Assembly: GCF_963678635.1 (NCBI RefSeq)
Contig: NC_087063.1
Coordinates: 59,590,759 to 59,654,758, forward strand
Reading direction: 5' to 3'
Source: Symsagittifera roscoffensis
Lineage: Eukaryota; Xenacoelomorpha; Acoela; Convolutidae
DNA length: 64,000 nucleotides
Shown: one piece after another, positions 21,030-30,129 of the stretch
How the letters are laid out: each line of letters begins with the position of its first letter
How positions within the stretch are numbered: the stretch's first letter is position 1
Notes under the pieces: generated by a model
The model's database searches: none
What the model was told of the DNA's origin: nothing
What the model saw: the letters and a program-made list of their open reading frames with translations, nothing else
Translations under genes and position numbers: made by a program

Positions 21030-22428
21030 GACTTCATTTGATAAAACAGATTATGTGTGTCATTGTTCGCTGCTGAAGTTTTTTGTTCAATAGGGATTGT
21101 TGATCAAACTAGATATGGTTCTTCAATTCCGCCAATCTAGATTTCTGAATTCTTACATTGATAAGAACGTTAAACTGAGCCAAGAATAGATTAAGCTGCT
21201 CATAATTTGAACAGAAACGAGATTGAACAAAAAACATTTCTGATCCTATCGGAAAACGATAACTCCAACACTGAAAGCGGCCTTAAGCCTCAGCTGTTGT
21301 GCTAGATCAAAATATGACAAAATCAATGCAAGCTCACCTTGGAGCTGCAGAAGAAATTAATATTTAATTTTTATACATGTTTGAGTAAAATTTTTGCTTG
21401 AAACAATTTTAAAGTATAATTTTTTTGCTTGTAATTTATCTGATTCTTGAACTCGTTTTTGTGTTCAAATGTTTTTTTTCTCTGTAGGTATTACAGTTGC
21501 AGTTCACAAAAACGATAAGAAACTTACAAAAAAATAACATCTGGGAAAAATCATTGGAAAAAAGAAGAAAAATTTGTTAATCATAACTTCTGTTACTAAT
21601 TTAGTTCTCTGAGTTGTATCAAAAATAGCAGTGTATCAACGATTTTTAATGGTTCATGAACACGTGGGAAGATATTTGATATTTTGCCTTTTTCAGCGCG
21701 CTGAAAAACAAATTTTTGAATTTTTGGATAAAAAAGCCAGTTATGTATGGCACAGACGATTAACCATCTTACTATTAAGGTTCAATCTAAAAGTCAGGGC
21801 CGGGAAATTTTTCCTGCATAAACAGCTATTCCCGTGTTTTAGTAATGAAAGCATTTTTTTTTCGAAATTACCCAGCCAAATTTGAGATAAAGAAATCAAT
21901 GGCAAGAGAGATTATTAGTTTTATTTTTTAAATAAGCAGCTAGTCTCCTCCTTAAACAGAACAATTGGTAAGGTTTTGCGGAAAGTCCATTTTTTAAAAT
22001 TTTGGAAGTTACGCATTTCCGGTTGAGTATAAAATACGATTAAAATTTTTTAAAAGAGTTACGACCAGCTTTAGCTGGAAAACTAGCTGACTTCATCAGG
22101 TTGGAGATTCAATTCCGGAATATTGATAAATTTTGTTTGGTTGCTGGAATTTTTGCTGCTTTATTGGTGGCTAGTGTGAGTAGAAATTACAAGCGGTGGT
22201 GGAGCAGATGTGAGAACGTGATACTCCTAATCTCATGATTCTCAATTTTTGTTCTCAAGGTGTAGATTTAATCTTTTCTTTTTTTTCTTATTTCACTTTA
22301 TTTTGACTGTTTAGAGCTCTTTTTTGAATTTTTCCCGCTTGAGTTTGCGCAGCGCAGCTTCGCCTGTGTTAAAAAATATCGACATAGTGGCTTCCCAGTC
22401 TTTTTCTGTCAGCTAGCTTCCGATGTAG
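21030..22428. other. AT-rich tail of the duplicated relic, then flank of the giant element
   Basis: 21030-22236 repeats 3760-4945. 22237-22424 is unique sequence and the immediate target of the giant element. I see no gene. The last four bases, 22425-22428 (GTAG), are the left target-site duplication. Confidence 0.6.
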
Positions 22429-22836
22429 TGAGTTAGGACCGAAGTGTAACTCATAGAGTAATTTCGGATAGGGTACACCGTCTGCTCGTCACGCTATCTT
22501 ATTTTCGGCCGGATAGATTCGTGCAACTTCTTAGTCTAATACCGATCCTAATCTTACTCTTATACTATCTAGTCTCAGGTTGTTTAACTAGTCTCTGCTA
22601 GGCTCAATAGATCTAGGGTATACTGGTTTATTGCGGCTGCTGAAGTGCTCGGGAGAGTCCAACTAATTTCTAAGTTAAATTCAAATCTCTCTGGTGCTGA
22701 AATTACAAGTAACTTCAGCACTTACAAATAAGTGGGTTGTTAGTTAGATGGATCATGATTGGTTAATATTAAATACTTTACATTGGTAAAACATTTAATT
22801 TATCCAATCATAAAATATAGTTTAGATCAGGTTCCA
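22429..22836 (-). mobile_element. Family C 3' LTR
   Basis: 408 bp, starting TG and ending CA. On the minus strand it contains AATAAA at 22632-22627, a possible polyadenylation signal. The internal side on the minus strand ends in GGATGGG right before the LTR, which fits a short polypurine tract. It appears identical to 40850-41257 across its whole length. Confidence 0.93.
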
Positions 22837-24396
22837 CCCATCCGGGTTTTACAGAGTTTTTTAGAACAGTTCTTCTGTAATTCAAGGGTGGATGATGGAC
22901 GTTGGTATTTGGCGAACATCATAATTTTCTTTCGCTTCTTCTTGTGACAACGACTGAGTCTCTGCAACAAAGTCAATTCTGATTCCAGAATGGTTGGCTA
23001 TGTCAGGTTTTTCTGTTCTGCGTGGAGAACTTCTTTTGTGTATGATCTAGTTTGGGAATGGCGTGGAGATTGTGCGTGGAGGGGATGCCTGGTTACTCGG
23101 ATCTGTACGTATACTTGAACATCGAGGTGGTCATTGGTCTAGTTCAATGAAGTCCTTTTCTGCGAAGTCAAGTCGTACTCTAAATCCTTTGAGTTGTGAT
23201 TGTGAGCGGCATATCGATTGTAGTTGGTCATTCTCTCTCGAGTGTAGTGAGGTCGTCTTGTCTTTTGATGTTCGTCCTTGGTGTTGTATTCTGATCTATA
23301 TATTGCATCATGTGATTTTACATTTTATAAAACTTTTATTAGTTTAATATTTTTTTATAATGATTTTAGTTAGTTGTTTTCACAAAAGCTTTTTGTTTTA
23401 GTTCGGTTATTTTGAAGAGTTACTCACCCTTGAGTAGCTCTTATTAAAAATAAAGGTGTGGTCACAAAGCGTGGATGTAGCGCGGTGGGTTAGGCCGGCT
23501 ATAGAGCATGCTCAGGACGTCCTTTCCTGGTGGGTTAGGCCAGGAGTGGGAGTATGATTTCATGCGGTGTTTGTGAGGGGTCCTGTTATGTGACAACGTT
23601 TTATGTTGGGTTTGTTGTGGTTTTACTTATGTCTTGTTGGTTATGTACTTTTTCCAAAAAGCAAATTGTTTGTGGTATGGGTTTGTCTTTCGACTTTTTT
23701 GTGTTTTATTATTTCTTTCTAAGACTTTGTAATAGTCTTCAAAAGAATAAATTATCCAGTTTTAAACTGGGTTAATCCGGTTTGGGTACCGTTGGTTTCC
23801 TTTTCTAAGTCATGCTGTTATTCTATGATTTGTGGTATTTAGTAAGCTGCGTTGGTTAGTTTTGTTTAGTATATGATTCCTTTCCAACCGGGTTAAAGGA
23901 AAGTTTGAAACATGTTATTGTATGTTAGAGTTGTTGAGTGTGAAAACTTGAAACTGAAATTCATTATTTTAAACAATTCTTCGTGGGCGAGCTGTGCGAG
24001 TGTGGATAGAATTTCTGTGCGAATGAATGAAAATATCAAAAGGTTAGTACTGCAATTGCATTTTATTAATTTACTACATAGAATTTAGAAATTTACTGCT
24101 AGTTATGGGGGAATTTTAAGATACAAATTTTCATCATATGTAGATTTACTGCTTTTGGGGGGAAATTTTATAAATTAATTTACTGCATTGGTATTATATT
24201 TATTTAATTGTTGGTGCAAAAGTTTAATAGGGTCTTAAACAGTTTTGAAGAAGTTTGCTATTTTTTATTTTTCTTTTGTGAATTTTTCAGATGATCTAGG
24301 ATGAAGGCTAAAAATCTAAAGAAAACATGAATAAAGAATGGTGAGTTTTTAATACTGTAATTAATTAGTAATATTTACTTAATTCATACTTACCTG
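22837..24396. other. 3' non-coding region of element C
   Basis: 1.56 kb between the last ORF and the 3' LTR. It has short open frames only. It contains two adjacent 10-bp perfect palindromes at 23504-23523 flanked by a direct repeat (see separate entry), and AT-rich stretches with G runs near 24100-24160. No further gene is visible. Confidence 0.6.
23486..23541. repeat. Two adjacent palindromes flanked by a direct repeat
   Basis: GAGCATGCTC (23504-23513) is followed immediately by AGGACGTCCT (23514-23523); both are perfect palindromes. TGGGTTAGGCC occurs on each side, at 23486-23496 and 23531-23541. The arrangement is compact and unlike the surrounding AT-rich DNA. In retroelement RNA, palindromic loops can act in dimerisation. 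No function is shown here. Confidence 0.6.
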
Positions 24397-26196
24397 TTAG
24401 TCGTCGGGGAAAAAACCGTGGGGGAAGATGTCGTGAATTAGTTCTGAAGTTGTTAGTAGTTTAGCTAAGATGCGGATGATATTTTTAGTTTGAAGCAGTG
24501 GCCAAAGCAATTGAAGTGCCTTAATAGTGGTTAGTTCTTCAGTGCCTACTGCAAACTCATAAGGTGTGTTTTGGATTAAGTTATATAATTTGTGGTTAAA
24601 TTTAGTGTTGTGGATGAATTCTAAAATTGGGATTTCTATAGGTTGTAGGAACTCGTGCGGGATAAGGAAGGGTCGGGATTCTTCGGCGTTGAAGGTCTTG
24701 GTGATGGGGCAGAAAATGTACATTTGGGTTATGGGGTCATAATTACGAAGAATACCATGGAGGTTAGTGTCTTTAATACAATATGTGAAATTTAGGAAAT
24801 ATGGTGAAGTGTATTTTGAATTGATGAATTGGAAACGATGGTGTGGTTGTCTAGAGGGTGTGTGGAGGTCAAAGTGATTTTGGATGAAACGATAGTAACT
24901 GTATGTATGTGTTTGTTTAGTGCGCAACATAATATCGTGTGAGCAGTGTAAATCTCTTTCGTGTGGTGCAAGGAAATGAAAGATTAGTGAAAATATTTGG
25001 AAGCGTTCTTTAAAACTTTCGTATGCTTGTGTGTCTGTTAGTGCTTCTGAAATAATGTGATCAAACTTTCGGTCGAAGATGTTTAGTGTGAATGTATATG
25101 GTGTCTTGATGAAAAATTTCTCGGTAATTTGTGGATTAGCGAAGCGATCGTCGTCTAAGAATTGATCTTGGTTAGCTCTGATGATGTTGTGATCATAGTA
25201 TTCGAGTGTATATTCGTTAGCTCTAGGTGCAGTGTGTGTTTTTAGTGATTTTTTATATCCAACGTAAGTAAATTGTCTAGGTGTTAGTGGTGTAGTGAGT
25301 CGATATAGTATGTCCGTATTTCGCTCTATATCGATGTGAGTGTTAGATAAAGGTAAGCAAAGAGGGTTAGTGAAATGATAATATGAGGTCCAAGAGAGAG
25401 TAGGCATTAAAACGTATTCATCTACGAAGTTGCGTGTTTCGTTAGTGTCGTGGGGGGTGTTTAAGGTGTATTGTGGGAATGAGGGTAAGGTGATGGCTAA
25501 AAATTCTTTTGTGTTAGTATGCTTGGGGTGGTTGATGTATTCACGGGCTGTTCCTGGTTTTGCTGGGAAAGGATGGTTGGGGAACTTTCTTTTAAAAGTG
25601 CGGTAAGCTCTATTAGTGTTGAGTGAAGATTCAGTTGATGTGGATGATGGTGCTAGTGATTCAGTATAAGTTGAAGAGGGTGTAGGGGGATTGGATGAAA
25701 TTGTAGTGGAGGAGATTTGGTTTATGGTCGGGGTGTTAAGGTGGTAGGGTTGCTGTTGGAGGGTAATAAAATTATCTAGCTCTGGGGAGATTCGGGGGGT
25801 GTCTGGAGAATGAGATGATTGGTCAGATTGGTATGAGGAGTAGGTTGGGGTAACTTGGGAAGCATAAGAGGGTGTCGGAGTGATTGGGTCAGGGTTATTG
25901 GACAATATGGGTTGAAAAGGAGGTTGAGAAAAATTAGAAGAGTTATGAAAATTATTGGATGGGGATGGTTCTGAGTCGGCAAATTCATCGGGGGTTTCAA
26001 TATTCGGGTTATTTAGCTGTGAGATGGAGTATAAAACTGAGATGTGTGAATTAGTGTCGGAATTCATGCCTGATGTTACATTGCTAGATGGAAAATCGGG
26101 TGGCGGAAAAGCAAAAAGTGGTATTATTGGGATTGGAGAGGTAAGATTGGTTGGGTGGGAATTTGATCGGTGTAGTGATCCAAGTTGGCGGCTCAT
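24397..26196 (-). CDS. Orphan 599-aa ORF, last ORF of element C
   Basis: Intact frame of 599 residues. Residues 1-200 are Pro-, Ser- and Thr-rich and look disordered. From about 200 to the end the sequence looks folded, with many aromatic residues (for example FAVGTEELTTIKALQLLWPL near the C-terminus). I see no signal peptide, zinc knuckle, protease or polymerase motif, and I do not recognise the family. Its start codon overlaps the stop of the env-like ORF as ATGA, a layout seen in stop-start coupled translation. Its preservation next to intact gag and integrase suggests it serves the element, perhaps as an accessory or structural protein. That is inference. Confidence 0.8.
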   Translation of the reverse strand: MSRQLGSLHRSNSHPTNLTSPIPIIPLFAFPPPDFPSSNVTSGMNSDTNSHISVLYSISQLNNPNIETPDEFADSEPSPSNNFHNSSNFSQPPFQPILSNNPDPITPTPSYASQVTPTYSSYQSDQSSHSPDTPRISPELDNFITLQQQPYHLNTPTINQISSTTISSNPPTPSSTYTESLAPSSTSTESSLNTNRAYRTFKRKFPNHPFPAKPGTAREYINHPKHTNTKEFLAITLPSFPQYTLNTPHDTNETRNFVDEYVLMPTLSWTSYYHFTNPLCLPLSNTHIDIERNTDILYRLTTPLTPRQFTYVGYKKSLKTHTAPRANEYTLEYYDHNIIRANQDQFLDDDRFANPQITEKFFIKTPYTFTLNIFDRKFDHIISEALTDTQAYESFKERFQIFSLIFHFLAPHERDLHCSHDIMLRTKQTHTYSYYRFIQNHFDLHTPSRQPHHRFQFINSKYTSPYFLNFTYCIKDTNLHGILRNYDPITQMYIFCPITKTFNAEESRPFLIPHEFLQPIEIPILEFIHNTKFNHKLYNLIQNTPYEFAVGTEELTTIKALQLLWPLLQTKNIIRILAKLLTTSELIHDIFPHGFFPDD

Positions 26197-28811
26197 CGTG
26201 GGCTAAAAAAATGATTATTTTGAGACTGAAAAGCGGTGGTATGGGGTTGTTCAATAATTTGTTCATAAGTATTATCATCTTGTGACTGGTGTGTCATTAT
26301 ATGTTGAATGGGACTTTGTGATGTGGTGAGTCGAAAATTTGGATTATGTGTGATGGCTAAGTTTCGAAAATTTCGTGGGACTAGGGATAGTGGATGGTTA
26401 TTTGGTAGGGCTGGTAATTGTGGTGCCGTTGGCGTTATGTCTACATTGTTATGTTCTTCGTCGTATGTATTTTGTCGTGTTGTTATTTTTGTGTTATATT
26501 CTTTTATTTGTGCGTCTAAAAGAATTTTGTTTATAGATGTAGAAAAGATTCCAAAAAATCCTGCAAATAGTATGCGTGCTACACTTGCTTGTCTGTTTAC
26601 TTGTGTGTGTATAGCACATGTGTTGTAGATTCCTTTTAAGAGTGAGAAAAGAAATCCAATAAAGTTAAACATTGCGTATAAAATAGTCAATTTTTCTAAG
26701 ATGTAGTAGGGCCATCCTAGAAAATCTAGGATCTCATTTTTGAGTGTAACAAAGCTAAAAATGTTAATTGGTGATATATCTTGGGGACGGTATTTTTCAC
26801 CGTTTAGATATATGTAATCTTTAATGTCCTTAAAATATCCGCTATAGTCTTGCGTGTAGATATCGGCAAATCCTGCGGTTTCTGCAAGTTTGCGTAAATT
26901 TTGGTCTATTGATTGTCTTTGTATAGTGTCCATTTGTGTTAATAATTCTTGGAATTGTTGTGTTCTAATGTGATGTTGAATATCTGATTTTGAATAGATT
27001 CCTATTGATTGTAAGTCTATATTTGGGTTTCGAGCAATAGCGCGAATGCTTTCTGGTGAAAATTTTTTGAGTGATTGCATTAATGTGGGATATGGTGTGA
27101 GAAGATAATATTTATTTTCATCAGGGTTTAGTTGTACTACATTGTGGCTGTTTTCTGATCCACATGGGACTGCGGTATCCCAGAAATAGGTTCTTCGTGA
27201 AAGTGTATCCACGAAATGTACTTTATTCTTATAAAAGATAGGGATTCTTTTATAACATCGTTTATCTTCAAAAACGTATAGTGGTGATACTTTTTTAGTA
27301 CAAGTATAAAACCATAAGATGTTTCCTTCATAGTCTAAAAAATTTGATCTATTTCCAGATAATAAGTATCCTGCATAGGGTATTTTTAATACTGCTAGTG
27401 CAAGTGATTGTAATATTTGTGTTCGTTCTAATTCGCATAATTGGTGTAGTGTTTCTAATTCGGAGAGTGACATTTCTTGAAAAATTCGGCTAATTGTATA
27501 ATCTAGTTTTATATCTAAATGAATATCATAGTGGATATTACCGAAATATGTAGTGTTCATTAGTGATAATTCTTGTAAGCGTGTGCTTCTGGTGTCCTGA
27601 GGTTTTAGATGTCCACCAGGTTGTCCGTTGCTTTTTTGAAAATTAACTGGTATATAGGATGTTCCTTCGTTTAAAGGATGACCTGTGGCATATGGGTCGA
27701 TTTTTATTTTTCCAGTGGTCATGTCGAATCCTTTTTCGTATTCAACTAATATTTCAGAGTATTGTGTTCTGTGAAGTGGATTCCTGTATTTACATGCAAG
27801 TTCTGTTTCTTGATATATTTGAAAACGTGTCAATTTGTTTTCTATATTGTCTATGTTTCTAAAATTAGAACTTAGTTTTCGTGATGGATGGACTTGTTCA
27901 TATGGAATTGATTGTATAAAATATTTTTCGTGAAATTTTATCATACGAGCGTGTATTTTTGCTACTTGAAATGTTGTACATGTATCTTCGGGGAACCAAA
28001 CAATTGTTGCTTGTGTTCTCGTTGTAGGGTCGCAATAACCTTGATCATTTTTACAAGGTAATCGGATTCCTTGATAGATCATTGTATTATCTGATAAATC
28101 TCGTGTTAGTTGTATTTTTTCGAGTTGTATTTTCCAATCGAAAAACATTATTTCTTGGTATCCTTTATTTTTTGTGTCTGCTTTGCAGTTTGATGGGTCA
28201 TTTATACCAATGTGTGGTATCCAATGTTTATCGTGTAGGTCATAGGTTAATCGTCCGTGTGCGCCGTTATACGGGTATTTTTCGTCTAGTTTTATATGTC
28301 CTTGGTGTCTTTCAAGTTGTGATTGATGTACAGAGTCTGAAAAAACTTGAAAATTAACTAATTTTCTTTGGGAGTTTTTATTTTGTGTGATGTTTAGTCT
28401 TAGTAATTCATTTTTACAATCGTCGGGATTGAGATGTAAAAGACGTTCTATATTACTTTGATAGAATGATTCATGGTCAAGTCGGTTTTTGTTTCCATTC
28501 GAGACTTGTGAACAATGTACTTTCTTTTCGGAAAATGTTGCTGTGAATTTATAACCTGTAACTGTTGTTGCTCGGGCTTTTGAATAGAGTGTTGCTATTA
28601 CATCTGTGGTTTCTATAGCTTGTGGTTCTGTTTCACATTGTGATACTTGATTTATTGCATATTTGTGTAGTGTTTTTTGTTCATTTTCTTCGCAATCGTA
28701 ATGTGTTACTAATAAATCTTGTGGTCCTGTGCGAGGGGAAGGGTTTATGTTTTGATTTGAGGTTACTAGAAAAGGGAGTTGGAGAAAAATTAATAATTTT
28801 AGAATATACAT
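26193..28811 (-). CDS. Envelope-like glycoprotein ORF of element C (872 aa)
   Basis: Intact frame. Residues 1-18 form a signal peptide (MYILKLLIFLQLPFLVTSNQ). The ectodomain has about 20 Cys and several N-x-S/T sites. Near residues 503-550 lies a Cys-bounded block (CYKRIPIFY to HFVDTLSRRTY to AVPC). A long hydrophobic segment at about 707-728 (LTILYAMFNFIGFLFSLLKG) is followed by a ~140-residue tail with a second hydrophobic patch. This is the layout of a class-type viral envelope protein. From memory, the block and tail resemble glycoproteins of chuviruses and chuvirus-derived env genes more than errantivirus F-like envs; I cannot confirm this. I see no furin-type site. It overlaps the ORF before it by 13 bases and the ORF after it by 4. 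Confidence 0.82.
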   Translation of the reverse strand: MYILKLLIFLQLPFLVTSNQNINPSPRTGPQDLLVTHYDCEENEQKTLHKYAINQVSQCETEPQAIETTDVIATLYSKARATTVTGYKFTATFSEKKVHCSQVSNGNKNRLDHESFYQSNIERLLHLNPDDCKNELLRLNITQNKNSQRKLVNFQVFSDSVHQSQLERHQGHIKLDEKYPYNGAHGRLTYDLHDKHWIPHIGINDPSNCKADTKNKGYQEIMFFDWKIQLEKIQLTRDLSDNTMIYQGIRLPCKNDQGYCDPTTRTQATIVWFPEDTCTTFQVAKIHARMIKFHEKYFIQSIPYEQVHPSRKLSSNFRNIDNIENKLTRFQIYQETELACKYRNPLHRTQYSEILVEYEKGFDMTTGKIKIDPYATGHPLNEGTSYIPVNFQKSNGQPGGHLKPQDTRSTRLQELSLMNTTYFGNIHYDIHLDIKLDYTISRIFQEMSLSELETLHQLCELERTQILQSLALAVLKIPYAGYLLSGNRSNFLDYEGNILWFYTCTKKVSPLYVFEDKRCYKRIPIFYKNKVHFVDTLSRRTYFWDTAVPCGSENSHNVVQLNPDENKYYLLTPYPTLMQSLKKFSPESIRAIARNPNIDLQSIGIYSKSDIQHHIRTQQFQELLTQMDTIQRQSIDQNLRKLAETAGFADIYTQDYSGYFKDIKDYIYLNGEKYRPQDISPINIFSFVTLKNEILDFLGWPYYILEKLTILYAMFNFIGFLFSLLKGIYNTCAIHTQVNRQASVARILFAGFFGIFSTSINKILLDAQIKEYNTKITTRQNTYDEEHNNVDITPTAPQLPALPNNHPLSLVPRNFRNLAITHNPNFRLTTSQSPIQHIMTHQSQDDNTYEQIIEQPHTTAFQSQNNHFFSPR

Positions 28812-29935
28812 GTGTATGATAATCCTGAGTATGGATTATAAAATGTAATGTAGCCAATTGTGTTTTTGGTATATCTGTCGTATTTGTATATTACTTCAGT
28901 AGTTATAAACGGTGGTGGTAGTGATTGAGCTGTTATGTTAGGTGGATTTAATGGGTAGGGATGTTGGGTAATATTATTTAACTTAACTGTGATTTCAAAC
29001 TTTAATTGTAAACTGTTTTGTTGGAGTATTTGAATATTGTGATCACGGATATCGTTGTGAATATCTTGGCGATATTGTAATCTATTAAGTGCCCAGTTAT
29101 GAAGGCGGTTACTTTCTTGATGTTGTCCAAATAATGGTGGAGGTGCTGTGAATGTATTCCAATCTAGTCTTAAAGGAATATTTATTGATGATTGTTCTCG
29201 ATATCTGGCGTCGAGATTATTTGGAAAATTTAAGTTAAAGGGTGGTGGTGAAAATTGGCTTATTGATGGTGTTGATGGTAGTGATAATGTTTCTGGTAGT
29301 GATGAGGATGTTGTTGTATCCGTAGAAATATCTATGGGGTCATTGACTAAATTTGGTTCACCTTGTGTAAATGAATGTGTAGTCCAATATGGCAGTCGTG
29401 ATGTTAGGTTTGGGGGGTTAAAAGGATTTTCTCGTGCTTGTTCAGATGTTGGTGTTGAACCTAAGTAGTCTGAAGGTAGACTTGAAGTGCTTCGTTGTGA
29501 AAAAAGTGTAGGAGTTTCTGGTGTGATACCAGTGGTGTTTTCTGGAGTGGTTTGTGATGGGGATTGAGGTATATCAAAATGAACTCGGGGAGTTTGAAAA
29601 TTTCTATTTCGTCGAGGATGTATAATTTGTCTATTTATTTCTGTTGTGTTTTGGTTTTGACTAAGGTTTCGTATTCTACTTAGTTCTTGTGGTAGTGTTG
29701 GGTAAAGATTGTATGTTGGTTCACTTAGGGATGCTTGTCGTTGAACTGGTTCTAGTGGTTCAGATAAACGAGCGTGCCGTTCTTCAAAAGTGTATGGATT
29801 GTCTTGAAAAGAAATTCGTGTAGATGTTTGATGATTTTGAGTAGTTGAAGGTGGTGTTGGATTATCTTGGGATGATGTCGGTGAAGACTGATTCTGTGAC
29901 TGTTGGGTAGCAATTTTTGATGGATTTTTGAATTT
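28799..29935 (-). CDS. 378-codon open frame without any ATG, element C
   Basis: Reading the minus strand from 29935, immediately after a TAA (29938-29936), the frame stays open for 378 codons and ends in TAA at 28801-28799. It contains no ATG anywhere. The first two thirds are rich in Pro, Ser, Thr, Gln and Asn; the last third looks more structured (RYREQSSINIPLRLDWNTF, then RLQYRQDIHNDIRDHN). The end overlaps the start of the env-like ORF by 13 bases. Such a long stop-free frame in AT-rich DNA is unlikely by chance. It may use a spliced upstream start, a non-AUG start, or a start lost by mutation. I do not recognise the family. Confidence 0.65.
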   Translation of the reverse strand, partial: KFKNPSKIATQQSQNQSSPTSSQDNPTPPSTTQNHQTSTRISFQDNPYTFEERHARLSEPLEPVQRQASLSEPTYNLYPTLPQELSRIRNLSQNQNTTEINRQIIHPRRNRNFQTPRVHFDIPQSPSQTTPENTTGITPETPTLFSQRSTSSLPSDYLGSTPTSEQARENPFNPPNLTSRLPYWTTHSFTQGEPNLVNDPIDISTDTTTSSSLPETLSLPSTPSISQFSPPPFNLNFPNNLDARYREQSSINIPLRLDWNTFTAPPPLFGQHQESNRLHNWALNRLQYRQDIHNDIRDHNIQILQQNSLQLKFEITVKLNNITQHPYPLNPPNITAQSLPPPFITTEVIYKYDRYTKNTIGYITFYNPYSGLSYTCIF

Positions 29936-29940
29936 TTACT

Positions 29941-30129
29941 TTAGTGGGAAGGTTTATGTTTATTATAATATTCTTCCAAAAAAATAATTAGAAAAATTGT
30001 TGCTAGGGCAAATGTGATGATTGCTTTCTTTATACATTTACATATTGTCAAAATGAGGGATGATAAAAATGTTATGAAAATTACAAACAATAAAAAAATA
30101 TCAGTTCTACTGAAAATTGTTCGTATCAT
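29941..30129 (-). CDS. Small membrane protein ORF (62 aa), element C
   Basis: Predicted product with two hydrophobic segments: residues 12-29 (IFLLFVIFITFLSSLILT) and 36-51 (AIITFALATIFLIIFL), separated by a Cys/Lys loop (CKCIKK). It ends five residues after a Tyr-Tyr pair. A nematode-type splice acceptor, TTTTCAG, lies inside the start of the frame (AG at 30111-30110). The frame may therefore be entered by splicing and not from the ATG at 30129. AT-rich DNA can yield hydrophobic frames by chance, so confidence is moderate. Confidence 0.4.
   Translation of the reverse strand: MIRTIFSRTDIFLLFVIFITFLSSLILTICKCIKKAIITFALATIFLIIFLEEYYNKHKPSH
30104..30118 (-). promoter_or_regulatory. Candidate 3' splice site for a subgenomic post-pol RNA
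   Basis: The minus strand reads AATTTTCAG followed by TAGAAC. TTTTCAG is the nematode 3' splice-site consensus. It lies after pol and before the 62-residue, ATG-less, env-like and 599-residue ORFs, exactly where an env-type spliced RNA would need one. No matching donor was assigned. Confidence 0.35.

Larger units (their letters stand above)
17004..22236. repeat. Segmental duplication of 1-4945
   Basis: From the B LTR at 17004 to about 22236 the sequence parallels 1-4945: B LTR, A gag, A LTR, ~2 kb AT-rich DNA, zinc-finger relic, PolB-associated relic, AT-rich tail. Differences are substitutions, small indels and the extra A gag stretch at 17238-17570. The right boundary is at GAACGTGATACTC. 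The other copy was later hit by the 1,846-bp tandem duplication. Confidence 0.85.

Noticed and set aside
23480-23545. A tRNA or other Pol III gene, because of a box-A-like word near GTAGCGCGGTGG
   Set aside because: No cloverleaf with anticodon and T arm can be drawn, and no box B is present at the right distance.
28082-28819. Plus-strand frames opposite the env-like gene
   Set aside because: Antisense to an intact 872-codon gene; hydrophobic Phe/Leu/Val composition as expected from the complement of AT-rich coding DNA.
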